Origin: Syngnathus acus | Taxonomy: Eukaryota; Chordata; Actinopteri; Syngnathiformes; Syngnathidae | NCBI RefSeq assembly: GCF_901709675.1 | Contig: NC_051092.1 | Span: 5,646,491 to 5,710,490, forward strand | Direction of reading: 5' to 3' | DNA: 64,000 nucleotides | Shown here: positions 1-27,399 of the stretch, piece after piece | Position numbering within the stretch: position 1 is the stretch's first letter | How the letters are laid out: each line of letters begins with the position of its first letter | Program-made: the position numbers and the translations under genes | Notes under the pieces: model-generated | The model's database searches: none | What the model was told of the DNA's origin: nothing | What the model saw: the letters and a program-made list of their open reading frames with translations, nothing else

Positions 1-12
1 GGCCCAACTGGC

Positions 13-20
13 TATAAAAG
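13..20 (+). promoter_or_regulatory. pth: TATA box of pth
   Basis: TATAAAAG lies about 25-30 bases upstream of the probable transcription start (about 43-48). A short noncoding first exon would run from there to a good donor (CAG|GTATGT) after base 133. The next acceptor is AAAAG|GTC after base 288. A TATA-driven, untranslated first exon is the usual vertebrate PTH gene layout. The start site itself is inferred. Confidence 0.7.
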
Positions 21-309
21 CAACTCCAGTCCAGAGCTTATTTCATCAAGTGATAGCCACCATCAACCCAACTAGAATTGAACTATGATTGTATTCGCCT
101 AATACATTGAAGACTCAGGATAGGCCACATCAGGTATGTTGAACTCATTCGATCTAATAAATGGGAATTTGCAGTAGGCCAATATCAGCATTTTGACATG
201 TACTGTTTATAATATTACATACAGTAACATACATTTGAGTTGGTGTGTGTTGATTTGTGATTTTTAACATTATCTTCCTTTTTAAAAGGTCATCAAGTTA
301 TAGTTCATC

Positions 310-737
310 ATGAGAGGTTTTCAGTGCCAAGCCCTCTTCATCTCACTGTGCGTTTTGCACCTCTTCGTTGTCACAGAAGGGCGCCCCCTCAGGTAAGTAG
401 CAGTAGCTTTAACTGCCCCGTTTCTAAATGTATTTGTACTCAAAATACAATATACATGTTGTCCAGGAAAAGGACAGTAAGTGAGGTCCAGCTCATGCAC
501 AACCTCGGGGAGCACAGGGAGGTGCAAGAGCGCCGCGACTGGCTGCAGTTGAGGCTCCGGGGCATCCATACCGCCCCGCGCCACAGCCAATTGGAGGCGG
601 GCCGGCCGAGGAGGAGGTTGCTTCCCGACGAGCTGCCCGAATTGATCGGCCTGACAACGGAGGAACTCCAGGAAGCCATAAAAATATTTGAGAATCTCCT
701 TAACGCCACACAACCAGAGTCTGAGGATTTCACTTGA
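310..737 (+). CDS. pth: Parathyroid hormone precursor (Pth1 type), 117 aa, two coding exons
   Basis: Preprohormone secreted to regulate calcium through PTH receptors. Coding exons are 310-392 and 467-737, with a 74-base intron (AG|GTAAGT donor, GTCCAG acceptor); together they give 354 bases including TGA. Residues 1-24 are a hydrophobic signal peptide (LFISLCVLHLFVV core). A short pro-segment ends in a dibasic KR at 29-30, split by the intron as in other PTH genes. The mature hormone starts TVSEVQLMHNLGEHREVQER, matching the PTH receptor-activating N-terminus (SVSEIQLMHNLGKH in human), and WLQLRLRGIH fits the receptor-binding helix. The mature length, 87 residues, is close to human PTH (84). 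The C-terminal half is diverged. It is next to btbd10 and bmal1 as in human. Whether it is the pth1a or pth1b paralogue cannot be told. A possible poly(A) signal (ATTAAA) lies near 843. Confidence 0.93.
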
Positions 738-849
738 CAGTCTACTGCAACAATTCCAGTTTTTTTTTTTTTATTCCCCTACTTGGATACTTTTCGATAA
801 AAGTTATTTTTCTAAATGTATGTGCTATTTTGTAGTTATATTTATTAAA

Positions 850-3410
850 TTGTTATTTAAGAACTGACTAATTTGTTCACTGAGGAGCAAAGACTTGAGT
901 AGGCACTTTATTCTTTTTTTTTTCCATCTATTTATTTGCAAAATGAAAAACGAACAATGTAATATTACCATTGCACTTACTGGCACTTGGAGATTGTTGT
1001 CAACATAAATCAAAATTTGCGTTTCAGCAAAATGTGTGGTTGTGTATGTATTTGTTGTTTTGAAAATGCAGTTGCTCGTGTATTATTGCGTCAAGGGGGA
1101 TGGAGGGGGACTGCAACAGAATGTCCAACGCGAGAAGTCATGAATCGTCCGTGATGTCACGCGAGAGTTTAGCTCGGCGACCACAACAAAGAAGCCACAG
1201 GCAAATGTAGTCCATAGCAACCCAAGCTTAAAAACCAATCTAACGAAATTGACCAGAGGTGGTTTCTTACCCGGAATGAAAGTTCGCTTCTGGAATTTAC
1301 ACGTTAAGGTAAAGAAAATATTAACTTTTTACCCGACCTAACCTTAACAATTTAAAATGTCTGAGCAGGTAAGGCTTGTATGAAAATCATGAAGCGGAAA
1401 TATGTAGAAAACGGTATTGCCTTCAGAGGTTACTATGTTCAGTTATGTGGCTCAAAGTAATAAGAATACGCTTAAGAGTCTCTACATATTTTGAGCACAT
1501 TTTGTGACAGTGATGCGTCACTTCCGGTGCAACGAGTGTTGCCGGAAGTGGTGTCCCGGCAGTACGTGAAAATGTAATCCATTCCTTAAATCAATGGAAA
1601 TTCATGGTGATTATTATTATTTTAATACTTATTTTTGTTCAGGGTCATTGGAACTGTTTCTCTGCACTCAAAATAAAGCAATAATCTCAGATCTTACATA
1701 TAGGAAATGATCAGACTGACTTTTTTGTCATTTGCAAGTGAACTCGATCCTAAATGCTTCAAGTACAAAGTGACTTTACACACAATCAATCTACTCTTAA
1801 TATAAACCAATACCAAAATGAATACGATTTAAATTAGTAGATGATCCAGCATCTCCAGCTGTCAACAGAAGTCCCACAACAACTTGCTTTTGCCAGTACG
1901 TGTGCAAGCCCTTACAGAAAAAAGTCGAAGAAAATAAAACGTGCATGCACAATTCTTTAAACCTGCGGGTTATCTTTCCTGCACACACAAGGAAGGCAAA
2001 TTTACTTCTATAAATACTGTCAAAGGCATTATTTGAGGAGGCCTTGTTGCTTGTGTAAGGGTGGAGATGCACACGGTGATTTTTGTTAATTGGTTGATTG
2101 AGAATTCCAAATTTTGCTTTATTTTCTTGTTTCAATGTGAAACGTCAAACTAATCATTTAAATTATCGGTTCCGATGAATAATGCAGTGCATTTTAAAGC
2201 TAGTCCTAATCGTTTCCTGCTTGAATTTCCACACATCCAGACAAGTTGACTGAAAAAGTTACTGTACATCTATTCAAGTTTGCTGCATGTAAGACCACTC
2301 CAATGGGGTTTTTGTTTGATGTCTGGCAAGAAGCCAGACTGGCCACCACTCATTTGCAGGACACATCGGCAAACACGCTTTTGGAATGTGGCTGTATAAA
2401 ACCAAAGCAGACACCATGCAAATAGCACACAAAAAAAAGCACGAGTTATGATTCTTAGCCAGAATCTTTTGAGTGTGTGGCAAACATACCAACCACATGC
2501 TATGTCGTAGTGCCCTACTTGATTTACTGTACTCAGATTTTATGGTCCCCTATCCCATTTTGAGAATTTTAGAGTCTTGAGCAGCGATTGTCAACTGGAC
2601 AAGGTGGGGCCCAAATAAGTCGTAAAAGGAAAGGCGATGCTCAGTTTACAGCAGTTCATGACATTTCAAAGTGGTTTGTGGGGTGTGTGTGCGTGTGGTT
2701 CTGCAACAGACAGAAATACAGCACATAAGTCAACGCTCAACTTCTGACGTCACACAACACTAGTAAACGGCACATATTACACAACTAACTGCGCGTAACG
2801 GTTCCATAAATGAAATAATCTCGGCAACACACCCAACATAAGTCATCGAGACAACAAAATACATTTGCTGGCGACCGTTAGTCGCCGTGGCGCTGCGTAA
2901 CGGCTACTCGTACGATGCGAGGAAAACTTAAAGGAGCGTGCCGAAGCTATCAATCAAACGGTGCACACACGAAACAAACCGCGTTCAGACAAATGGCACA
3001 ATAGTAGACAGTAGTGACAATGAAATGTATATACTCACTTTGTGTCAAAGACGCACAAGATCACAGCAACACACTCAGTCGATACCAGCAACTTTTAACT
3101 TACCGCTGCGCACAAGCGCCAACAATCGCGATAAGCTGATGTAACTCACGCGAGACTTAAGGCGCGGTGACGTAACTGTCCAACATGTTAACATCAACAT
3201 AGGAACTTTTCTAACAGTTTCTCCATTTTCTGTTATCTCATCTCTTATTTTCTTCTCTTTTCTTTCTTACCGCTATTTTTTATTTTTCTTCTTCGTGCTA
3301 CCGCTATTTTTATTTTTATTCTTCGTGACAGGGGTTCGCTTTGGCCTGGGGAGTTAAGTTCAGCATTCGCTTTAAAGATATCTGGCGCCATCTAGCGTTG
3401 TGAATGGGTA
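850..3410. other. Intergenic DNA between pth and btbd10; no gene seen
   Basis: No coding exon of a recognised family is visible on either strand. The stretch holds a palindromic ETS-like site (1519-1550) and two patches of raised CpG (about 1120-1210 and 2740-3180, the latter with TGACGTCA and TGACGTAA CRE-like words). These are candidate locations for the untranslated first exon and promoter of btbd10, but no exon could be fixed. Confidence 0.4.
1519..1550. promoter_or_regulatory. Palindromic pair of ETS-type sites (candidate btbd10 promoter element)
   Basis: CACTTCCGG and CCGGAAGTG face each other across a 14-base centre that continues the symmetry imperfectly (GCAAC against GTTGC). ACTTCCGG/CCGGAAGT is the classic ETS (GABPA/ELK) core common in housekeeping promoters. 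The position, between pth and btbd10, suits a btbd10 promoter, but no transcription start was identified and a small hairpin repeat is an alternative. Confidence 0.4.
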
Positions 3411-3423
3411 TAATGTCTAGACC

Positions 3424-3490
3424 CCGAATATAAGACGACCTCCACTTTTTCAGTCTTATTTCAATGCAAAAAACACCGTCTTATATTCGG
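3424..3490. repeat. Short hairpin interspersed repeat (perfect 14-bp arms)
   Basis: CCGAATATAAGACG at 3424-3437 is the exact reverse complement of 3477-3490, with a 39-base loop. The flanking phrase with GGGCCAATACGG resembles a hairpin repeat common in fish genomes. It has no coding capacity. Confidence 0.6.
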
Positions 3491-3556
3491 GCCAATACGG
3501 TATATATTCCTACTCAGGACTTCCATATATAGAGTGTAAATTCTGTAACTGTCGAC

Positions 3557-3655
3557 TCATTCATTCATTCATTCATTCATTCATTCATTCATTCGTTCGT
3601 TCGTTCGTTCGTTCGTTCGTTAATTCGTTCGTTCATTCATTTATTTGTTTGTTTA
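3557..3655. repeat. (TTCA)n/(TTCG)n tetranucleotide microsatellite
   Basis: A run of TTCA units switches abruptly to TTCG units at about 3594 and returns to TTCA near 3632. The two unit types differ only at a CpG, so deamination of one block explains the change. Confidence 0.9.
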
Positions 3656-5377
3656 TTAATTAAGTTGTCATTTTACTTCTTTCCGTCGGTGTTGAGATTT
3701 GATCAACATTTACAACACCGTTGCTCGCACGAGGCATAGAGAAGTGGGCGTTTACGAGCGGCACCTGAAGGCAGCATTGCTGCGATTCAGTCAAGCACGC
3801 GGCCATTCACAGTTTAAGCTCTTTTCTGAGGCTCCGAATCACTCGTCGATGCACGCTATCCCTTTTCTTGATGTAGGACAGGTTCGAAGGTGTGGGACGA
3901 GGGGGTTGCGTTTTGCGTGAGCGCTTCAAGTCAAGTTTGTGAAATGATGTCGATGAAGTTGGAAAGTAATGAGCAAGGATGCTGAAACTGACGGCAAGCC
4001 CGTTTTGTTCGGAGGAGCGCAAGGCTTTTGTGCCGCTGTCATCCCGTGTCTCATCCCTTGCTGCTTTGTCTACTCTTGGCCCGCTGATCGGGACCGGTAG
4101 GTCTGCCTGCTTTTAGCTTTGTCATTGACTTAACCGGTACTTTGCTTAGTCTCCTTTTGCCTTGCTTTTGGGTATTGTATCGTTAATCAGCTCGACAAGA
4201 CACGCACTGACTGCCACATCTGACTTTTTTTTTTTTTTTTTTAATACCCGTTTATGGATCTTAATCAATACAAATGTTATACATCAAAATCATCTTTTGA
4301 AAAATTCCACATTTTTGTTCATTGTGGTCAGCGATTTTTTTTTTTTTTTTACGTGTCTTTACAGTTTTATTGCTGGTGGTACTGCTTTTGTCCATCAGTC
4401 TGTGTCAGCAGCCACTAAATAATTGATGGGACCCTCACCCCCCGAGTCTTTTACCTCTTGCTTTTAATAGATAGCCACGACAGCCTGTATCTTTGTCATG
4501 GTTAAGTCGTTTTTGATATTAAGAATCTAACCCTTTACATCCCCCCCACCCACGTGGCTCAAGGCCATTGAACCTAGTCAGCAAGATGAGGTATAACTAA
4601 AAACAGAAAGGTATCTTCTGCTTTCTAACAGGAAGCTCTTTGAGAGCAACTGAACAGCAAGAGAAACCTTTCCTGCTATACATGCACATATTTTAGTCAG
4701 AAGATGACAGAAGTAGCTTTCACATATGACATATTTATATCACATCATCAGTTCCTTTGTTCACATCACCATATTGGTCTGGCTGCTCGGCTGTCTGCCA
4801 GCTTGGCTGATTTTGTTTTCATTATCCAATTTTGGCCAGCAATTGCAATCTCCTCTGAGATTATCCTTCAATATTCAGGGTAGCAAGAGAGTGAGTGCAT
4901 TTTCTGTTGTTGGGCACAGGAGGTTGTCTCATCTGTAAAATGTTACCTGCAGAGCCGTAATCTGTTGTTGTGACCCTTTTCTTCAAGGACGTTTCTGTGC
5001 TTCAAAAACCTTAAAAAAAATGCTAATCATGGTAGAGTATTATATTTATTTGAATGTTATCCTATTGTATTGTGTTTACATATCTCAAGCATTACTAATC
5101 AGGAGCCAATCAACCTTGTCTGGATATTGTGTAGCAGAAAAGACACGAGTTGAACGAACTCAAGATGGCATGCCATATAATGTCTGGGTCTCCTTTTGTG
5201 ATATGATGCGCTAATGAGTCACCTTCTCCCCGACTCATAGAATTTGACATGTACTGCACCTATTTCTAATCTACCTGATACTGGAAAGACATACTTGACA
5301 ACTCGCAAAGAAAAGCATTAAATGCACATTGGAACAGATTTAGATTTTTGCCAATATACTATTATAGGTTGATAATA

Positions 5378-5440
5378 CAGTAATCCCTCGCTATATATCG
5401 CGCTTCATTTAGCGCGGCTTCAGTACATCGCGGACCCCCC
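5378..5440. repeat. Terminal fragment of a DNA-transposon-like repeat (CAGTAATCCCTCGC end)
   Basis: The phrase ACAGTAATCCCTCGC followed by alternating TATATCGCG and AGCGCGGCTTC is typical of a widespread fish mariner/Tigger-like non-autonomous element. No matching opposite end was found nearby, so it is probably truncated. Confidence 0.45.
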
Positions 5441-5519
5441 AAAATAATAATAAATTTAAAATAAAAATTCAAAATTGAGGAATTATGGCACGAAAGTTGC
5501 CCGCACGCCAGCAGAAGGT

Positions 5520-5860
5520 TAGAAAAAAATAATAAATGCTCATAAAGGCTACAAGACCATCTCCCAGCAGCTTGATGTTTCTGTGACTACAGTTACATGT
5601 ATTATTCAGAAATTCGAGATCAACGGGACTGTAGCTAACCTCGCTGTATGTGGCTGTGGCAGGAAAATAGATGAGACAAATGGAAGAGACAGGTAAGATG
5701 AATGGTAACAAAAGAGCTCAGAACAACCACTAAAGAAATTAAAGGTGAACTCCAAGGTCAAGTTACATCAGGGTGTATTCACACCAGAAAAGTCATTTGG
5801 CCTGTTTGCTCCCATTATGCAGAAAAAGAAACCTGGAAATAGAGAAAAAGATGCATTTCC
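5520..5860 (+). pseudogene. Decayed Tc1/mariner transposase fragment
   Basis: Translation on the + strand gives GYKTISQQLDVSVTTVTCII followed by a QKFEINGTVANL-type stretch, the helix-turn-helix DNA-binding region of Tc1-family transposases. After a frame change it continues RTTTKEIKGELQGQV, matching the second part of the Tc1 N-terminal domain. Stops and frameshifts interrupt it and the DDE catalytic domain is absent, so it is a dead relic. Confidence 0.75.
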
Positions 5861-6482
5861 TACGTGCATATATATGCCGTTTTATTCTGGCTGCAAAATA
5901 CTAATTTTGAGTGTCAATGCAGGTTTGCGAAGATATGTTTCAACATTTTGGAACAGTTTTAGTGAATACGGCAGCTTGTTAAGCTTAAAAAGTGACATGT
6001 ATCCTGTATTTGATGCAGCTCAGCAGTGATTTGTATTCAGACCTGTAGCGAACAGCACCGAGTCCGCTTTGCTAGCCTAGTTTGGTGAGTGGTCACATCA
6101 AGCACATTATTCCATTGTGTTTTACTTCTTTTGAAGTTTTAGCCATACTATTGTTTCAGTACCGGTTTTGAAGTACTAGATATTGGTATCATGACAATAT
6201 TCATCACTGCATCTTAAGGTGTCGCTTTTGTTGGTGTTCTGCTCCTGCAGAGTTCACATGAAACATCGATGGGTTCTTGCCGTGTTCTGCTGCATTCCAA
6301 ATATGATTAATATTCTTGATTTGCCGCAGTTCTGCGCTTTAGAGACTCAGTGACCTGTTTTCCGATACCACTTTCTGTTGGGGCATACATTTTTAATTAT
6401 TTGTAATTCTGCCCTGCTTTGAACTCATGAAACAACATCAACCGAAACTTTGAGCGTGTGATTGTGTGACTGAAGATCATAA

Positions 6483-22671
<16,189 letters not shown>

Positions 22672-23160
22672 CACCCGCCCATACTACACAGCTCGTACAG
22701 GTCACTTTTTCCGCAGGATTTGCACCATGAGCCTTCTCAGTTTGGAGGTGACCAACGTTTGTTTGATATTATATTGTTGATTTTTTTTAGCTTTAGTGAG
22801 GCCCATTTACACTCTTAGTCCTCTCACTGGTAAGACCACATAGTTTGACGTAAAATGTCTTCTGCGAGTGTGCTCATTGACCTCACTAGGCAAGACAAGG
22901 CCACTTTTTATTCATATAGCATCACACAAGCTAGGACACAACACCTAAAAAGATTTACGAACAACAGCGTCGTGGTGATTCACAGTGTAATGTCCTCTAG
23001 TGGTATGCAGAGAAATCGCCGCCTAGTTCCATACATTTGTGTTAATCCCTAGAACATGTTTTGAAATATTAAGGCCCCATTTTTTTTAAACCTATAGGCA
23101 ACACAGTTCCATCAATTCGTCATTTACTGTAAATGTTCCTCTTTCCAGGCACAGTGTTAA
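22672..23160 (+). other. btbd10: btbd10 3' untranslated/downstream sequence
   Basis: This follows the btbd10 stop codon directly. No canonical AATAAA was found close behind the stop, so the 3' end is not placed. No other gene is visible. Confidence 0.45.
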
Positions 23161-23169
23161 AGTTCAAAA

Positions 23170-23426
23170 TTGTGCATCAAATTCGTGTGTCATTACTAGA
23201 ATTGCAAATAGTCTTCACTTTTAATAATGTCTTTTTTTTTTAAATATTTGACCTGTTTTTACTCGTCTGATTTGAAAACGAGTTATTTGTCAGTTTGTTT
23301 TGTAGCTTTTACTGTATAGAATATGAGGTGCTCATACATTTATTTGGGTTGACAGTCATAATGGGCCTCCGAAAGAAGCTATCACTACAATGCGGCCCGC
23401 GAAAAAAATGAGTTTGACACCCCTGA
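23170..23426 (+). mobile_element. Interspersed repeat family A, copy 1 (hAT-like non-autonomous element)
   Basis: It ends with GCGGCCCGCGAAAAAAATGAGTTTGACACCCCTG, whose outer end (CAGGGGTGTCAAACTC on the other strand) resembles hAT-family termini. The body (TTTGGGTTGACAGTCATAATGG, TACTGTATAGAATATGAGG) recurs at 38650-38892 in the same orientation and at 51326-51592 inverted. Confidence 0.7.
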
Positions 23427-23439
23427 CCTAGACCCTACT

Positions 23440-24140
23440 AGTAGCACCAAAATGTCCACTAGTATACATCACTATTCATTTGTCTTACTTCTGTGAAGAA
23501 AGTCATTTGAATTATTTACTGAACTGCCTTGGTAGTGAGGAAGAAACGCATACTCGTACATGGACATCCAGATGCGCTAAGATCACACAATGAACGAGTT
23601 GATACAATGGCATAAGAAATTCCCTCATTGACCGGCCTGCAGTAGAAATGCAGCCCAAGTTACATCACCTCGTTGATGCTTTTGTTCAGATGTTAGGAGC
23701 ACAGTGCCACAGTAAAGCACACATTGGCCTATATAAGCAACGCCCCTCTTCTACCCTCTCGTGGCTAAACATCACATTGCCTTGTCGCATCTTGGCTGCG
23801 GCTTTTTCCCTCCTGGTAGACAGATGGACAGCACATACACTGGGCTCACCCACCTTTTGTTACGTTTAGACCAAAGCCAAGTGTTTTGTCAATACAAGAC
23901 TAGATACTGAAAAGACACTTCTTTATGTGGCTCCTTTTAGCTGGATCAGAAAGTGTGTACTATATATTAAATGTCATCATGATCTCTTCATTAGCAGCTT
24001 GAAAGGTTGCTAGTGATGGGAAAAATCATCTTTATATGAACCAATTGTTGTACTTTTTGACTCAGAAAGAAAGAAAGAAAGAAAGAAGTTTAAGAAATGG
24101 TGAGTCAGTGTGCTTTCAGCCTAATGTTGAACAGAGTGCC
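23440..24140. other. Intergenic; no gene seen
   Basis: No recognisable coding sequence. A short (GAAA)n run lies at about 24066-24087. Confidence 0.5.
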
Positions 24141-24147
24141 ATCTAGA

Positions 24148-25173
24148 ACAGTGTTTCCCAACCTTTTTTCATTCACGGCACACCTTTTCATTGGAAAAAA
24201 TCTCGAGGCACACCACCAACAAAAATCTGTTAAGTGTTACACCAGCTTCTATATTAAAATCAGTTATATTACAACAAAAGACGTAAAGTTCTATTCGTAT
24301 ATATGTATGGAGAGTCGAATAATTGAATAAAAATAAATACTAAATATTCTTTCAATGGTATTTCTTTTGTAAATGAAATTGACAATTTTTGAAAAAAGGT
24401 TTATAAAGCAGTTAACCAAATGTCTGATTTTTATGTTTTGATTGGCGAATATAAATATGTGACTTCAACCAGTAGGTGTCGGTAATGCGCATTGAAGCTG
24501 GTGCCACCACGCCGTAAAACAAAACGAAGAAGAAAATGACGTCACTTCCCGTTCATGAACGAGTCGTGAATTGCATTTCCCGTTCATCAATTGAACTGAT
24601 CTGTGAGTGAACGAGTAGTGAGTGATTTGCATTTCCAGTTCATCGCGAGAACGGATCAGTGAGGGAAGGAATCGTGACTTTCCCGTTCGCGAACGATTCA
24701 ATGGGTCAACTGCCTTCCTTCCTTCCCGTGCATCAACGGATCAGTCAGTGAACGTGTTGCGTCTCCCCCCCTGGCGTGAACAATGTCAGCCAGAATGTCG
24801 ACTTACGATTTGCCAAGGAAAGAAAGAACCACTCACTGAAACACCACTTCTTTTATGCACGTTTTCTCCAAGCTAACTGCTAACTTTATTGCATGAAGGG
24901 ATGCGCCGTTATGCAACAACGGGGAGGTTATGCTTCTCTTTGGGTCATCTTGATTTTATAACACTTGTAGTAGTTTTTAATTAATATATACGTCTAAATA
25001 TTGTTATCCAATATATCTACTGCAATTTCACATTAGATTGATGGTTTGAAATGTACTTTAATATTATTATTATTTTCAAATAAACATGTTAAAACTTGTC
25101 TGGTGTTTTATTCCTTGTTTTTTTTATTCGCCAATTAAAACATAAAAGTCAGACATTTGGTTAACTGCTTTAT
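24148..25173. mobile_element. hAT-like element with a 48-bp inverted pair
   Basis: It opens with CAGTGTTTCCCAACC, a typical hAT-type end, followed by a CACGGCACACC phrase. Bases 24403-24450 are the reverse complement of about 25126-25173 with two mismatches. The DNA between the arms carries several diverged repeats of a CCCGTTCATGAACGAGTC-type word. No transposase is encoded. The outer closing terminus was not found, so the exact right boundary is uncertain. Confidence 0.6.
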
Positions 25174-25204
25174 ATGACAATATGTGTTTTTTTTTTTTAA
25201 TTAA

Positions 25205-25385
25205 ATGTTTTACCAGGTAAGCCAATTGAGAACACTTCCTCATTTACAATGGCGACCTGGAGGCAAGGTGTGTGAAGTGTCTTGCCCAAGGACACAACGA
25301 CATGGGACAGAGCTGGAATCGCACCGCCAACCCTCCAGTTACTAAACGACCCACTCTACTGCCTGAGCCACATCCGCCACATGAG
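25205..25385 (-). mobile_element. tRNA-derived SINE fragment
   Basis: The phrase AGTGTCTTGCCCAAGGACAC, then a reversed tRNA-like head (ACTAAACGACCCACTCTACT; on the minus strand an AGTAGAGTGGGTCGTTTAGT-type box A/anticodon region), matches a SINE family common in fish. Box B appears on the minus strand as GGTTGGCGGTGCGATTCCAG, degenerate. Confidence 0.6.
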
Positions 25386-25593
25386 TTGGTGTCCCCCAAA
25401 ATAACATGTCAGCATAACAGATTTTTTTTTCAACCTTTTATTCAAACACATTCGGTATAATAACACCATCAACTACAATCTAACAAATACAAAATTAAAT
25501 ATCAATGTCGGCATAACGTGTGTCGGCTGGCATACCAGCAATGCTGTCTGTCACTCACTTGTGAATCTTCGCCAACAAACCTGAAAATAGCGG

Positions 25594-27030
25594 TGTACCT
25601 AATAGAGTGTCCGAATGACGTCACAGATCAAACAGCCAATCAGAGAGTGGGGGTGTGTACCTAATAACAGGCCACTTTATTAGGGAAATATCATGGTCAA
25701 AGGTCATAGGTGTCAAGCGCTAGTCCTCAGGGCCGCGTTCCAATATGTTTTCCAAGTTACCCTCGTTAAACACACCTGCGTGAAAAGTTTTAGCTTCTTT
25801 CACGTTCCGCAGGAGCTAAAACTTTTCACGCAGGTGCACTTAACGAGGGAGTCACACGGACACTCCATTAGGTACACCGCCATTTTCAAGTGTACCTAAT
25901 AACAGGCCACTTTATTAGGGAAATATCATGGTCAAAGGTCATAGGTGTCAAGCGCTAGTCCTCGGGGCCGCGTTCCAATATGTTTTCCACGTTACCCTCG
26001 TTAAACACACCTGCGTGAAAAGTTTTAGCTTCTTTCACGTTCCGCAGGAGCTAAAACTTTTCACGCAGGTGCACTTAACGAGGGAGTCACACGGACACTC
26101 CATTAGGTACACCGCCATTTTCAAGTGTACCTAATAACAGGCCACTTTATTAGGGAAATATCATGGTCAAAGGTCATAGGTGTCAAGCGCTAGTCCTCAG
26201 GGCCGCGTTCCAATATGTTTTCCAAGTTACCCTCGTTAAACACACCTGCGTGAAAAGTTTTAGCTTCTTTCACGTTCCGCAGGAGCTAAAACTTTTCACG
26301 CAGGTGCACTTAACGAGGGAGTCACACGGACACTCCATTAGGTACACCGCCATTTTCAAGTGTACCTAATAACAGGCCACTTTATTAGGGAAATATCATG
26401 GTCAAAGGTCATAGGTGTCAAGCGCTAGTCCTCGGGGCCGCGTTCCAATATGTTTTCCACGTTACCCTCGTTAAACACACCTGCGTGAAAAGTTTTAGCT
26501 TCTTTCACGTTCCGCAGGAGCTAAAACTTTTCACGCAGGTGCACTTAACGAGGGAGTCACACGGACACTCCATTAGGTACGCCGCCATTTTCAAGTGTAC
26601 CTAATAACAGGCCACTTTATTAGGGAAATATCATGGTCAAAGGTCACAGGTGTCAAGCTCTAGTCCTCGGGCCGCGTTCCAATATGTTTTCCAAGTTACC
26701 CTCGTTAAACACACCTGCGTGAAAAGTTTTAGCTCCTTTCACGTTTCCCAGGAGCTAAAACTTTTCACGCAGGTGCACTTAACGAGGGAATCACACGGAC
26801 ACTCCATTAGGTACGCCGCCATTTTCAAGTGTACCTAATAACAGGCCACTTTATTAGGGAAATATCATGGTCAAAGGTCACAGGTGTCAAGCTCTAGTCC
26901 TCGGGGCCGCGTTCCAATATGTTTTCCAAGTTACCCTCGTTAAACACACCTGCGTGAAAAGTTTTTGGTCATTTTCACTTCTGCAGGAGCTGAAACTTTT
27001 CACGCAGGTGCACTTAACGAGGGAATGAAT
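25594..27030. repeat. 235-bp tandem satellite derived from a TIR DNA element (five full units plus a partial)
   Basis: Units start with GTGTACCTAATAACAGG at 25655, 25890, 26125, 26360, 26595 and 26829 (spacing 235, 235, 235, 235 and 234). Units 1 and 3 share CTCAGGG and CCAAGTTACC, while 2 and 4 share CTCGGGG and CCACGTTACC, so a 470-base dimer was duplicated. Each unit contains a hairpin with about 36-base arms (CCCTCGTTAAAC ... GTTTTAGCT against AGCTAAAAC ... TTAACGAGGG) and a terminal-repeat-like CGGACACTCCATTAGGTACA. The same terminus occurs inverted, with one mismatch, at 25594-25613, marking the original element edge. Small open frames inside each unit are artefacts. Confidence 0.93.
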
Positions 27031-27084
27031 GCACATCACTAGTACAAAAGAGTGCAGACGGCCAAGGGATGCCAGGTCGAAATA

Positions 27085-27150
27085 GCAGACTGGTTGGTGA
27101 TACGGGCTCTCGCTCGGAAAGAACTTAGTTCGAGCCCAGGTGTGAGCATA
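27085..27150 (+). mobile_element. tRNA-like SINE head fragment
   Basis: AGACTGGTTGGTGATACGGG resembles a box A region, and TTAGTTCGAGCCC resembles box B, with the spacing of a tRNA-derived SINE promoter. The cloverleaf cannot be completed, so it is not called a tRNA gene. Confidence 0.4.
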
Positions 27151-27211
27151 TGTCTGAATGTGCTTTTAAAACTGGACCCTTGCTGCGTATGCATATGCCA
27201 TCAAATGCAAG

Positions 27212-27399
27212 TATTTATGTGTAAATACATAAGGTGGCTTGTCCTTAACCCTAGCTTTAAACCCTACTTTGGAACCCTAACTCTCTTCACCCCGCCCCTT
27301 ACACTACTGGATTCCACCCCGCCCCCTAGGTAGTGGGCGTGATCCATTGGTTTGCTCCGCCAACTTGGGGGCGGGCCCTTATGTATTTACACATAAATA
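27212..27399. mobile_element. 188-bp element with perfect 23-bp inverted ends (MITE)
   Basis: Bases 27212-27234 (TATTTATGTGTAAATACATA plus AGG) are the exact reverse complement of 27377-27399. The interior is GC-rich, with CCCCGCCCC-type words and degenerate CCCTAA-like phrases. It has no coding capacity. Perfect arms suggest a young insertion or selection for the hairpin. Confidence 0.75.

Noticed and set aside
321-733. Two open frames antisense to pth (130 and 97 codons)
   Set aside because: They mirror the pth coding exons on the opposite strand and show no family resemblance.
25693-26838. Five repeated 62-68 codon frames starting MVKGHRCQALVL or similar
   Set aside because: They are translations of the 235-bp satellite hairpin unit.
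27085-27150. tRNA gene
   Set aside because: Box A and B-like words exist but the acceptor stem and anticodon arm cannot be paired; a SINE head is more likely.
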